From Paenibacillus sp. FSL H7-0331 (GTDB lineage: Bacteria; Bacillota; Bacilli; Paenibacillales; NBRC-103111): 64,000 nt of DNA. The DNA lies in contig NZ_MRTH01000006.1 of NCBI RefSeq assembly GCF_001956045.1, positions 302,530-366,529 on the forward strand, written 5' to 3'. Below the pieces are notes generated by a model. The model did no database searches. It was not told the DNA's origin and saw only the letters and a list, made by a program, of their open reading frames with translations. The position numbers were made by a program, and so were the translations under genes. Positions 9,151 through 17,538 of the stretch are shown piece by piece (within the stretch, counting starts at the first letter, position 1; each line of letters starts with the position of its first letter).

Positions 9151-9624
9151 ATGACAACCGTGAATACGGACAATCAGGAAGAGCTGGTATGCACCCAGCA
9201 AACACGAGAGCAATGGAAACGCAGAGAGCGGGAGTTGATCGCGTGGGTGGATCGTGATAAGCAGGTGCGGATACCTAAGCAAACCCTTCCTCTCGGTCAA
9301 TTGGATATCATAGTGGATGCCGAGCTGCATGGAGCATTGACCCTGCTCAAGCAGCTGCATATACAGACAGAATTTTCATGTGCAGGAGTCAGCATCCTGG
9401 ATGACCCGGAAAATCATTCACTATATGCTTACATTACCTTGCTGGCTTCTGAACAGACGGACCGATTTATTCAGCTCGCTGTACAGCAGATGAAGCATCG
9501 CTTGCTGGTCACGTATGAGCCTGCTCGCTGCCGCTACGATCTATCTTCGTTTTATATCGGTCACAATCGTTCCTTTTGCTTGCTGATGGAGCATTGTGCT
9601 CAGAGGCTCTTACACAATCCTTAA
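9151..9624 (+). CDS. Uncharacterised 157-residue protein
   Basis: A soluble protein with a charged N-terminal third (EQWKRRERELIAWVDRD) and a C-terminal domain containing TEFSCAGVSILDDPENHSLYAY and several Cys and His residues. No membrane segment or signal is seen. The ATG at 9151 follows GGGGGA. It lies alone between the divergent germination operon and the Zur-like gene. I do not recognise the family; the Ser-Cys-Ala-Gly motif and conserved-looking Asp/His could be a metal or nucleotide site, but that is a guess. Confidence 0.6.
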   Translation: MTTVNTDNQEELVCTQQTREQWKRRERELIAWVDRDKQVRIPKQTLPLGQLDIIVDAELHGALTLLKQLHIQTEFSCAGVSILDDPENHSLYAYITLLASEQTDRFIQLAVQQMKHRLLVTYEPARCRYDLSSFYIGHNRSFCLLMEHCAQRLLHNP

Positions 9625-9761
9625 CCTGCTAATTTACGATCTTGCACTGAAAAACTTGGCGATTCGGTCATTTTTTGATAAAGTGATAATATATGCATGT
9701 GATCATGTGTCACCAATGACTTCGCAAAGCTTGCAGAGATCAGAAAGGATTGTGAAGAGCA

Positions 9762-10202
9762 GTGTCAGAAAGCCATAATGTGCAGGATATGCTGGCAGTC
9801 ATGTCGAGAAATGGCTGGAGAATTACAGATCAGCGTAGAACAATGGCGCAGATTTTTGCCAATCAGGATGGATATTTATCTCCAAAAGATGTTTATGATC
9901 AAATGACTGTTAAATACCCAAGCGTAAGCTTTGATACCGTTTATCGTAATCTTCGTATGTTAAGTGAAATGGGTGTTCTGGAGCAATTTTATTTTATGGA
10001 TGGGGGTCTGAAATTCAAGGGCAGCTGTCTTTCTCATCATCATCACCATTTAATCTGTGTGAACTGTGAGAAAACCTTGACCTTCGATTATTGTCCTATG
10101 GAACAGCAGATGGTGCTTCCTGGAAAGTATAAAATATTAAACCACCGGTTTGAGGTTTATGGAATATGCGAGGAATGCCAAAATAATCCACCTACAACAT
10201 AA
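9762..10202 (+). CDS. zur: Fur-family metalloregulator, probably zinc-responsive Zur
   Basis: A 146-residue Fur-family repressor. A winged helix (about residues 15-80, with SFDTVYRNLRMLSEMGVLEQ) is followed by a metal-binding dimerisation domain with a His run at 92-96 and two structural-zinc CxxC pairs (Cys99/Cys102 and Cys136/Cys139). The family includes Fur, PerR and Zur; the convergent neighbour rpmE2, a classic Zur target, favours Zur. The start is taken as GTG at 9762; an ATG at 9789 would remove part of the first helix. A shared hairpin terminator separates it from rpmE2. Confidence 0.8.
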   Translation: MSESHNVQDMLAVMSRNGWRITDQRRTMAQIFANQDGYLSPKDVYDQMTVKYPSVSFDTVYRNLRMLSEMGVLEQFYFMDGGLKFKGSCLSHHHHHLICVNCEKTLTFDYCPMEQQMVLPGKYKILNHRFEVYGICEECQNNPPTT

Positions 10203-10230
10203 AAGCCGAGCATTATGCTCGGCTTTTTTC
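10202..10230. terminator. Bidirectional terminator between zur and rpmE2
   Basis: The perfect stem GCCGAGCA/TGCTCGGC with loop TTA is flanked by AAAA on the left and TTTTTT on the right. It can stop the converging zur and rpmE2 transcripts. Confidence 0.85.
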
Positions 10231-10235
10231 TGTGC

Positions 10236-10484
10236 TTATTTCTTGTTGCCGTATCTCTGGTTGAAGCGGTCCACACGGCCGCCGATTTCGGCATTACGCT
10301 GCTTGCCCGTGTAGAAAGGGTGAGAAGCGGAGCTTGTTTCTACACGGATTACCGGGTAGCTGCTGCCATCCTCCCATTCCATGGTTTCATTAGAGCTTTT
10401 CGTTGAGCCTGTCAAAAACTTGTAGCCGCTGCTGACATCAAGAATAATAACCTCTTGATATTTGGGGTGTATGCCTTCTCTCAT
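10236..10484 (-). CDS. rpmE2: Ribosomal protein L31 type B (zinc-independent paralogue)
   Basis: An 82-residue protein starting [20 protein letters not shown] and containing [12 protein letters not shown] and [12 protein letters not shown], the signature of type B L31. It contains no Cys, so it lacks the zinc site of type A L31 (RpmE). In Bacillus-group bacteria this paralogue is induced when zinc is short and replaces the zinc-bearing form on the 50S subunit, which frees zinc. A strong promoter overlapped by two Fur-family boxes lies about 180-230 bases upstream, leaving a leader of roughly 195 bases. Confidence 0.93.
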   Translation of the reverse strand: MREGIHPKYQEVIILDVSSGYKFLTGSTKSSNETMEWEDGSSYPVIRVETSSASHPFYTGKQRNAEIGGRVDRFNQRYGNKK

Positions 10485-10662
10485 TTCTCAACATCCTATC
10501 TCTCATTTATTAGGCAGCTGGATTTCCAGCTTGCTTTATATACTCCAGGGATTTGACCATTAAGGGCCAGCTCCCGGAAGGTAATTCTCGACAGTAGCCG
10601 TTATAATTCTTTAACTACCTTTGACTTTTTTGCCACTTAATATACATTATCCTTTATTTTAA

Positions 10663-10692
10663 TTGTAATAATTACATTTATAATAATTATAT
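10663..10692. promoter_or_regulatory. Two tandem Fur-family (7-1-7) operator boxes
   Basis: TTGTAAT-A-ATTACAT (10663-10677) and TTATAAT-A-ATTATAT (10678-10692) are directly adjacent 7-1-7 inverted repeats with centres 15 bases apart. The first resembles the Zur box and the second the closely related PerR box. They cover the -10 box and start point of the leftward rpmE2 promoter, so binding would block RNA polymerase. The nearby Zur-like protein is the obvious candidate to bind. Confidence 0.75.
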
Positions 10693-10715
10693 CTGATAGC
10701 TACTCCCAAAGTCAA
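10686..10715 (-). promoter_or_regulatory. Sigma-A promoter of rpmE2
   Basis: On the minus strand TTGACT (10710-10715), an 18-base spacer and a perfect TATAAT (10686-10691). The -10 box lies inside the second Fur-family operator. Transcription would start near 10679. Confidence 0.75.
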
Positions 10716-10758
10716 TAAGGGGCCCTGTGACATCTTGGCTAATTCAATACCTTCATTG

Positions 10759-11937
10759 TTATTTTTGATTTGTTGAGAAGGGCTTTCCGGCATTTACTCC
10801 TGAATTCAATAGATGTACATGAGTTTCGATGGAAAATGTACTATCGGCAAAATGCTGCTGCCAGTCAGGCTCCAACTTCTTCCAGAGATCGCGATGCCAG
10901 CGATGAAGCAAGGTTCCAATACCGATAATATCGGCTTTCTCTTTCTGCAGAAGGATCATCATGTCATTAAGCTGTTTGTTAAGCAATTGCTCAACACGTG
11001 TCGTAAAGCGATTGATATCCGTTTCATTCAAGGTCTGGGAGCAGCTGAGCTCACCCACGTTTCCTTCAACATCGAGAATGATGTTAAGAAATAATTCCTG
11101 ATCCCGTAAACTGGGTTTAATCTGTGTGTGCAGCTTGCTGATTTGAAAAGAATCGTTGCTTAAGAAGTCATCGTCCTTGCTCTTTTTACATGGAAGGTTA
11201 AGAAACCCGCCTTTGTAATTATTCATCAGCATGAGTAAAAAGGGGGTTTTATCACTGGAAATGAAGCCGCTCATTGTCCCCTTAGGGAAATTAATAATAG
11301 CCATACCTGTGACCGTTGCGACCTCCTGTGTATCTTTAGTCTTGTTAACGTAGGGAATCACGGTTGTTGAGGAAGGTCCATTGGCTACTATGCTGAGGTC
11401 AGTAAGGGTGACCTCCATGGTTTTGCCGGATTGATCATGAGCGAGCTGTTCTATCGATTTTAGCTGCTGCCCTATGGTACTTTCAATTAACGGTTTCATC
11501 GATAAATAAGAGCTTGCTGGTCCATGTGTAATCATGATAGCCGTTGTTCCACGGGGCTCATGGGATCGTGTGAAGAAGTCGAGCAGTTCACCAATATTGC
11601 GATGTGCAGCGATCTCCTCGCTTATGAGCAGTACCCGCATATGACTCCATTGCAGCTTTCTTCCCAGATCGTTGGTTGCATCGCGTGAAGCTCCAAAGAC
11701 AGTTGGATTTTCACTGATGATATCGACAAAGCTTGCTCCTCTAGTAGTTTCCATACTTGGAGTACTGGAACCGCCCGGCTTGTAGATTTGCGAAGTTAAG
11801 CGGATTTGACCACCTTCTGTTTGGTCAATTGCTGCCGCTTGGACGAAACCCCAGTCGGTGAGCTCAAGCTGATTCCAGCAAGCAGACAAAGTGAATGCAC
11901 ATATGGATAGCCATAGGGCTATGAAAAGCGATCTCAG
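10759..11937 (-). CDS. Ger(x)C family germination lipoprotein (C subunit, operon 2), CTG start
   Basis: A 392-residue C subunit of a second germinant receptor. The lipoprotein signal RSLFIALWLSICAFTLSAC can only be read if translation begins at CTG 11937, nine bases after a perfect AAGGAG site and 14 bases past the A-subunit stop. The frame is closed upstream by TGA and has no ATG, GTG or TTG before the TTG at 11889, which would delete the signal and begin at SACWNQLEL. The lipobox Cys is residue 20. Family features include the WNQLEL opening and the conserved C-terminal Ger(x)C domain. It is the last gene of the operon. Confidence 0.9.
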   Translation of the reverse strand: MRSLFIALWLSICAFTLSACWNQLELTDWGFVQAAAIDQTEGGQIRLTSQIYKPGGSSTPSMETTRGASFVDIISENPTVFGASRDATNDLGRKLQWSHMRVLLISEEIAAHRNIGELLDFFTRSHEPRGTTAIMITHGPASSYLSMKPLIESTIGQQLKSIEQLAHDQSGKTMEVTLTDLSIVANGPSSTTVIPYVNKTKDTQEVATVTGMAIINFPKGTMSGFISSDKTPFLLMLMNNYKGGFLNLPCKKSKDDDFLSNDSFQISKLHTQIKPSLRDQELFLNIILDVEGNVGELSCSQTLNETDINRFTTRVEQLLNKQLNDMMILLQKEKADIIGIGTLLHRWHRDLWKKLEPDWQQHFADSTFSIETHVHLLNSGVNAGKPFSTNQK

Positions 11938-11951
11938 TAGAACCCTCTCCT

Positions 11952-13478
11952 TCAGGAAATGCGATCACGATGTCCACGCCGATGAATTCGTCGGTTTCGG
12001 GGAGAACGCAAAAAGTATTGGAGTGGGACGCGAATGAACACATCCCGCAAATCCCGGATTTTAAGTGGTGCAAATGAAGACAGATAGGGCTGACCCAAGG
12101 CCTGTAGGCAAGTTAAGTGCAGAAGGGTTAGCAAAGCTATAGCCATAAAGCCAAAGCCTCCCAAAAGGGCAGCAGCGATCATGAACGGGAAACGTAATAC
12201 TCGGATGGCAATGGCAATATCGTAATGAGGAATTGCAAAGGACGCAATCCCGGTCAGGGCAACGACAATAACCATGATGGGTGAAGCAATCTTAGCCATG
12301 ATCGCAGCTTGTCCGATGACGAGAGCACCCACAATACTGACTGCCGATCCAACAGGTCGCGGGAGACGGATTCCAGCTTCACGAAGCAGCTCGAACAAGA
12401 ACTCCATAATTAAGGCCTCCACAAAAGCAGCAAAAGGTATGCCTTCTCGAGTGTCCAGGATGGCTAGTAGAAGTACGGTGGGAATGAGCTCGGGATGAAA
12501 GGTAGACAGAGCAATATAGATGCTCGGCAAGGTAAGTGCTACCGTAAAAGCGATCAAGCGAAGTAAACGGATAAATGACGCGAACACCGTCCTGACATAG
12601 TAATCCTCCCCGGTTCCAAGAAATTCAACGAACAAAGCGGGACAAATCAGGATCATAGGGGAGTTCTCAACCATCACGATGATTTTGCCATCCAGTAAGG
12701 CAGCCGCAGCCGAATCGGTCCTTTCCGTATAACGAACCTGAGGGAAGGGGGAATAGTGCGAATCCTCAATCCAATCCTCAATATATGAGGTCTCGAGCAC
12801 CTCGTATTGTTCGATCCCCTTAATCCGGTTACGAAACTCTGTCAGTACCTCGGGGTTGACAACGTGCTTCAAATACCCAAAAGCGATTTTGGTTTTCATT
12901 TCACTGCTGGCTGTGAAAAACTCGATTTTAAACTGAGGATTTTTGATTCGCTGCCGAAGCATCCCCAGATTCGTTTCCATATTCTCGACGGTGCCTTCAC
13001 GGGGGCCATGGACGACAGGTTCATTAACAGGCTCGGTTACCAACCTTGTAGCAGGACCATCTGTTGGGTAGCCAATGGCTTGATCCCATTCATCCAAAAA
13101 GATAACTATATATCCTTCCAGTATATAATCATAAACTGCATCCAAGGTAGTAATAAGACAGAACGGTTGTGTAGAGCCGCCGTGATTACCCAAATAATCG
13201 CTGATCAGCTTCGGAGTAATGGGTGCGGAAATCCCGGTTTGATGATGGATCATTTCCAGGAGCGTGTGCATGATGAAATGATTTTTATTCATATTCACAA
13301 GCGAGCTGCAATATACGGTCAGCGCTTCGTGCTGCTGATCAGCTCCATAGGTCCATGCTTCGAAATGGATGTCCTGACAATTGGATAGTTCGTGCTCCAT
13401 ACGTGCTTGATTATCGGCCAATCGGCTACAGATTTGCTGCAGAGGTGGTTTTGTTATGGTCACATCCAAGACTCCCAT
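11952..13478 (-). CDS. GerA family spore germination protein (A subunit, operon 2)
   Basis: A roughly 508-residue A subunit with the conserved VHGPREGTVENMETNLGMLR block, KIAFGYLKHVVNP, several C-terminal membrane segments and LLREAGIRLPRPVGSAVSIVGALVIG. It acts in the spore inner membrane with the B and C subunits. The start is uncertain: ATG 13478 lies 5 bases after the B-subunit stop but is preceded immediately by GAGG, while GTG 13463 has a GGGAG site 8 bases upstream. The C-terminus is basic (RRIHRRGHRDR). Confidence 0.92.
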   Translation of the reverse strand: MGVLDVTITKPPLQQICSRLADNQARMEHELSNCQDIHFEAWTYGADQQHEALTVYCSSLVNMNKNHFIMHTLLEMIHHQTGISAPITPKLISDYLGNHGGSTQPFCLITTLDAVYDYILEGYIVIFLDEWDQAIGYPTDGPATRLVTEPVNEPVVHGPREGTVENMETNLGMLRQRIKNPQFKIEFFTASSEMKTKIAFGYLKHVVNPEVLTEFRNRIKGIEQYEVLETSYIEDWIEDSHYSPFPQVRYTERTDSAAAALLDGKIIVMVENSPMILICPALFVEFLGTGEDYYVRTVFASFIRLLRLIAFTVALTLPSIYIALSTFHPELIPTVLLLAILDTREGIPFAAFVEALIMEFLFELLREAGIRLPRPVGSAVSIVGALVIGQAAIMAKIASPIMVIVVALTGIASFAIPHYDIAIAIRVLRFPFMIAAALLGGFGFMAIALLTLLHLTCLQALGQPYLSSFAPLKIRDLRDVFIRVPLQYFLRSPRNRRIHRRGHRDRIS

Positions 13479-13483
13479 CCTCG

Positions 13484-14587
13484 TTATTTGGTCATATTCT
13501 TTAACCAGGTTATGAATGTAAATAGAAATATGAGACTGCATCCAACCGCTACTACCGTAAAAGGCCAAATCACATAAACCTGCTGTTCAAAATCTGCTGG
13601 ATTATTAAACAGGGTCAGTGACAGCAGAATACAAATCAGAGTGATCGGGTAGATCAGAGCCTGTTCATTCGGCAGACGAAATAGCTGAACGATGATTTGA
13701 TTCAAGACGATCAGTAGTACGGTTGCTTTCATATAAGAGCCCAGAATCAAGGCGATGGCAATCACTGCTTCACTACGCTGAAAAATTTCAGGAACCTGAA
13801 TTTCACTCGCCAGGCGGTACAGGGAGTAATTGTAAGTTGCAGCTGCAGCTCCAAAAGCCATCGTTGTGCACAAGGTAGACAGGATCAACACGACAGCGGT
13901 ATAAGTAAATGCGGTGTAAAGCTTGGCAATTGCTGCTGGAGCATCCTTGCGATTGACGAATGGAAGGATCATGGAAAACAGAGCCACTTCACCAAAGGGA
14001 AATCCGCCTGCTATGAAAAAACCATGAAGTACCGGTTTAAACCCGTTATCCAACAAAGGTAGCAGCCGTTCAGGATCATACAAGGGAATAGCGATGATAA
14101 GAACAGCGAACGAAAAGATGACTAACAGCGCAACCAAGAGAACAAACATCCTCGCAGTGACTTGGATGCCAGCACGTGCTGTTAAAGAGGCTATGATCAA
14201 ACTGATCGAATTGAACACATAAGGCGGTGTCTTGTCCATCATAACAGTGGTCAAAAAATTACCGATTCCAGTATCAATGGCCCCAATAGCAAAGAACAGC
14301 ATGCCGATCAGTGGAAGCGCAATAACAACTGTCATCGCATTACCAATTAATCGTCGGCTGTAGCCGATGAGACTGATTCCGTCATGCTTGTTATATAAGT
14401 ACAGGACGCAGGTTAGAACAACAATTCCTAACCCATAAGCAAGTAATAAGGATATCCACGCATCATTGCCTGCTGCTACTGTGAGCGGATTTGGAATATA
14501 AACGATTGCGGAACCGACCGTAACGACAAACAACAGTGTTGCAAGCTGTGTCGGTGATATTGAAGATAGGGGCAGCTTCTCTCTCAT
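13484..14587 (-). CDS. GerB family spore germination permease (B subunit, operon 2)
   Basis: A 367-residue polytopic membrane protein with about ten hydrophobic segments, related to the amino-acid/polyamine permease fold and homologous in type to GerAB, the germinant-binding subunit. The ATG at 14587 follows AAAGGTGAT. It sits 17 bases after a small two-segment membrane protein gene and 5 bases before the A subunit, so all four genes form one operon. Confidence 0.92.
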   Translation of the reverse strand: MREKLPLSSISPTQLATLLFVVTVGSAIVYIPNPLTVAAGNDAWISLLLAYGLGIVVLTCVLYLYNKHDGISLIGYSRRLIGNAMTVVIALPLIGMLFFAIGAIDTGIGNFLTTVMMDKTPPYVFNSISLIIASLTARAGIQVTARMFVLLVALLVIFSFAVLIIAIPLYDPERLLPLLDNGFKPVLHGFFIAGGFPFGEVALFSMILPFVNRKDAPAAIAKLYTAFTYTAVVLILSTLCTTMAFGAAAATYNYSLYRLASEIQVPEIFQRSEAVIAIALILGSYMKATVLLIVLNQIIVQLFRLPNEQALIYPITLICILLSLTLFNNPADFEQQVYVIWPFTVVAVGCSLIFLFTFITWLKNMTK

Positions 14588-14604
14588 ATACCATCACCTT
14601 TTCT

Positions 14605-14847
14605 TTAGCGACTTACATCCAGATAGTTGACGATTTTCTTGGCAGGTCCCCCATAGAGAGTATTCAGAACATCTTCAAAACCGGGTCCAGACACTAATGT
14701 TGAAAAAAGCAAGGACAGGTAAATGGAAGAAAGCAAGCATAAGACATAAAGGATTGTTGATTTACGGTCCAATCGCTTGTAATTATGCCAATCTCCAAGG
14801 ATCAGTAGGGCAAACAACAATACGACTATGCATATTTTCTCCAGCAT
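14605..14847 (-). CDS. Small two-segment membrane protein, probable D subunit of the germination operon
   Basis: An 80-residue protein with hydrophobic segments at about residues 4-16 and 31-48, then a short soluble tail with PGFEDVLNTLYGGPAKK. The ATG at 14847 has a GGAGG site 9 bases upstream; longer in-frame starts lack one. Bacillus gerA-family loci often contain a small two-segment D gene whose product modulates the receptor. Size, topology and position at the head of the B-A-C genes fit that role. The identity is inferred from context. Confidence 0.75.
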   Translation of the reverse strand: MLEKICIVVLLFALLILGDWHNYKRLDRKSTILYVLCLLSSIYLSLLFSTLVSGPGFEDVLNTLYGGPAKKIVNYLDVSR

Positions 14848-14990
14848 GTTTGGAAGCCTCCAATCACGATTGGAAATATCTCCTATAGCATTCCTTTTCA
14901 GTTGAATCCTTATACTACATGATAAAATTCTCGAAATTGTTGGGAAAATATAACAGATGTAGAGGTTCCAACGAGTTATTTTACAACGCA

Positions 14991-15030
14991 AATAAGTCCG
15001 CAGCTATGGGGATTCGGCTGCGGACTTATT
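14991..15030 (-). terminator. Rho-independent terminator, perfect 14-bp stem
   Basis: AATAAGTCCGCAGC (14991-15004) pairs perfectly with GCTGCGGACTTATT (15017-15030). It lies downstream of the leftward gene at 15096-15317 and upstream of the germination operon, so it probably insulates the operon. Confidence 0.65.
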
Positions 15031-15095
15031 CATGAATGCAGATACAATGTGGGGTGATAGCAAAGAAATAGAATAGGCTAGCCAAGAGAGGCTCA

Positions 15096-15317
15096 TCAAT
15101 CCTTAATCCCGGGCAATTGGGTCTCAATTTCCCGAACAAGCGCCCCATACATATCCTTTAGCATCGTAATTGTGATCAGCTCCGGGGTGTTCATGATTTC
15201 TTCCTGTGAGTGTGATTTAAGAACGCCTTCCAGGCCAATGTAATTAAATTTGAGATCCTTGTAGGTTTGATCCATTTTTTCCAGTACGACGCCAATCAGA
15301 GTAGAATAGTGTTCCAT
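15096..15317 (-). CDS. Small uncharacterised protein divergent from the chemoreceptor
   Basis: A 73-residue soluble, mainly helical protein beginning [20 protein letters not shown]. The ATG at 15317 has an AAGGTGG site 7 bases upstream; the in-frame ATG at 15338 lacks one. It is transcribed divergently from the adjacent chemoreceptor gene with about 60 bases between them. No family recognised. Confidence 0.6.
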   Translation of the reverse strand: MEHYSTLIGVVLEKMDQTYKDLKFNYIGLEGVLKSHSQEEIMNTPELITITMLKDMYGALVREIETQLPGIKD

Positions 15318-15379
15318 TTGCTGACCACCTTGTTTCATATTTAAAAGTACTCAATGATTATGGGGACAATTGTAACTTG

Positions 15380-17425
15380 ATGAGGGATCGTCGTCAACCA
15401 GGCGCCACGCCTCACTTACCTGCACGATTGAATTTGTCATCCATCAAGTACAAAATTATAATTCCCATGATGGTTATCTTGGCTTTGGTGTCAGCAGGTA
15501 CAGCTTGGGTCACTTACCGCTCCACGGAATCGAGTCTTCAGCAAAAAGGGGTCACTACCCTGATAACAGCAAAAATCGGTATTGAAAATGCTTTAATTGC
15601 ACGAAAAGCGGCGGAAGACGTGATGGAGACGGAAATGAAGGGACAAGCCGTGCTGGCCTCTTATGTAATCGATAAGGGAATGCCTTCCTTCGCTCAGATC
15701 GGTGAGCTGGCCAAACGCTCAGGTATTGATGAGATCTGGATAACGAATGACAAGGGGCAGGTGCTGCTAACGAACAACGGTCCGAATGTAGATTTCAACT
15801 TTGGAGCAGATCCGAAGAGTCAGGCCTATGAATTCATGGATTTGACTAACGGAAAAAAAAGCTTTGTCGCACAGGCGGCCCAGCCGCGAACGATTGATCC
15901 CAAGGTGTACAAATATATTGGCGTGAGTGGATGGAGTACGCCACGGATTGTTCAGGTGGGGCGGGATGGTGCCAAGCTCATAGAGCTTGAAGGCCGAATT
16001 GGTGCGGCACCTGTATTGGCTGAGCTTAAGAAGAGCCTCGGTGACGATGTGCTTTTTGCAGGTGTTACGGATATGACGGGCAAGCTGCTGTTTGCTACGG
16101 ATAACAACATGACGAACCTGGATGCGCAATTGATTCCAATGATTAGTCAAGCAGCCACAGGTACAGCTTCGACTTCACATCATTATGGAGGACAGTCAGC
16201 CAACTATTACCTTGCTTCGCTATCGGATGGACATACATTGGTTCTGGCGCTTTCCAAGCAGGTTCTTGTTCAAAATTTGTATACGACGATCATCTCCACC
16301 CTGATTGGCATTGTGTTAGCATCCGCGCTTCTATTCTTGATCGTAGATCGGCAGACCAAGCGATTGAAGCTGCTGGAGGAAGCTATGACTTCCATTGCAG
16401 ATGGAGACGGTGACCTTACCAAGCGTCTTCCTGTTCGAACCAAGGACGAGATTGGACGCTTATCCAGTGCTGCCAATCGCTTTATCGGAAAAATTCATCT
16501 CATCATTCAGGATGTTAATCAAGCTTCCAGCCTCAGCCAGAAGGACTCTGATCAGATTCTTGAGGAGACGGGGAGCGCCAAAATGATCGCTGCAGAAATT
16601 AATATCGCTGTGCATGAGATCGCAACGGCTGCCTCCAGACAGGCTGAGTCGGTTGAGGAGGGCATGAATGGCGTACAGGAGCTTGCCGGTCGGATTGACA
16701 GCTCCAAAGCAAGAACGCTGGAGCTATACGCATATAACACCCGCATTAAGGACCGTCAAGAAAAAGGGATGGTATCGCTTGGGCATTTGTTGGATTCGAT
16801 CCGCGATAATGTTACTACAGCCAAGGATATGGAGTCGAGCATGAGCAAGCTGATGCAAGATATTGATGCAGTAGGGGAGATGGCTACATCCATTCATGGT
16901 ATTTCCCAGCAGACGAATCTGCTTGCCCTGAACGCAGGTATTGAAGCTTCACGCGCTGGTGAGCATGGACGAGGTTTTATGGTGGTCGCTAAGGAGGTGC
17001 GTAAGCTGTCCGATCAGGCGGGTAAATCCGCTGAGATCCAGACCCTGATCGGTAATGTAATCGATTCTGCCGATCGGACCTCTTATGCCGTAGGACAATC
17101 GCTTCAAATTGTCGGTGCTCAGGAGGAACAGGTGCAGTCTTCATCAGAGGCTTTCGATGCTATTCGCGAATCGATGACTCAAGTTCATTCGCTTACAGAG
17201 CAGATGGCGGCAGAAATGGATGGTTTAAGCGCACGGAAAAACGATCTGCTGCAATTTATCGAGCTTTCCTCCGCAAGCACTCAGGAGACAGCTGCAAGCT
17301 TAGAGGAAATGCTGGCAAATGTGGAATCACAGGCAGCTATATTTACAAACGTATACGATAAGGCAGTCGAATTGCAAAATCGAATGAATCAGCTTAACGA
17401 AGCCGTTCATCGCTTTAAGGTGTAG
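15380..17425 (+). CDS. Methyl-accepting chemotaxis protein
   Basis: A 681-residue transmembrane chemoreceptor. There is a first membrane segment at about residues 24-45, a periplasm-type sensor domain with a single-Cache-like pattern ([19 protein letters not shown]), a second segment near residues 300-323, a HAMP domain ([24 protein letters not shown]) and a long signalling coiled coil. The tip reads [20 protein letters not shown], the conserved CheA/CheW contact region, with Gly and Ser replacing the usual Ala residues. The start is uncertain: the TTG 15377/ATG 15380 pair lacks a strong ribosome-binding site. Confidence 0.88.
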   Translation: MRDRRQPGATPHLPARLNLSSIKYKIIIPMMVILALVSAGTAWVTYRSTESSLQQKGVTTLITAKIGIENALIARKAAEDVMETEMKGQAVLASYVIDKGMPSFAQIGELAKRSGIDEIWITNDKGQVLLTNNGPNVDFNFGADPKSQAYEFMDLTNGKKSFVAQAAQPRTIDPKVYKYIGVSGWSTPRIVQVGRDGAKLIELEGRIGAAPVLAELKKSLGDDVLFAGVTDMTGKLLFATDNNMTNLDAQLIPMISQAATGTASTSHHYGGQSANYYLASLSDGHTLVLALSKQVLVQNLYTTIISTLIGIVLASALLFLIVDRQTKRLKLLEEAMTSIADGDGDLTKRLPVRTKDEIGRLSSAANRFIGKIHLIIQDVNQASSLSQKDSDQILEETGSAKMIAAEINIAVHEIATAASRQAESVEEGMNGVQELAGRIDSSKARTLELYAYNTRIKDRQEKGMVSLGHLLDSIRDNVTTAKDMESSMSKLMQDIDAVGEMATSIHGISQQTNLLALNAGIEASRAGEHGRGFMVVAKEVRKLSDQAGKSAEIQTLIGNVIDSADRTSYAVGQSLQIVGAQEEQVQSSSEAFDAIRESMTQVHSLTEQMAAEMDGLSARKNDLLQFIELSSASTQETAASLEEMLANVESQAAIFTNVYDKAVELQNRMNQLNEAVHRFKV

Positions 17426-17450
17426 CGGATTCTCCGGTTCTTACGCCAAA

Positions 17451-17489
17451 AGCGCCTGCATATTCATACTAACTGAACATGCAGGCGCT
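17451..17489. terminator. Hairpin terminator between convergent genes
   Basis: AGCGCCTGCAT pairs perfectly with ATGCAGGCGCT (17479-17489). On the minus strand the stem is followed by TTTT, so it best serves the DUF3105 gene, while it also follows the chemoreceptor stop by about 25 bases. Confidence 0.7.
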
Positions 17490-17538
17490 GTAGGTACGGC
17501 GTGCTTATTGGTCTATATTAGGTGCCCAGGAGGGTCCT

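Noticed and set aside
9151..9624. Assignment as a TYW3-like protein from the Ser-Cys-Ala-Gly motif
   Set aside because: Only a few residues match and the rest of the TYW3 domain is absent, so the gene is left as unknown.
10813..11094. A 93-codon plus-strand frame
   Set aside because: It is antisense to the Ger(x)C gene of operon 2 and has no start signal.
12807..13388. A 193-codon open frame on the plus strand
   Set aside because: It lies wholly antisense to the clear GerA-family A subunit of operon 2, has no ribosome-binding site and its translation matches nothing recognisable.
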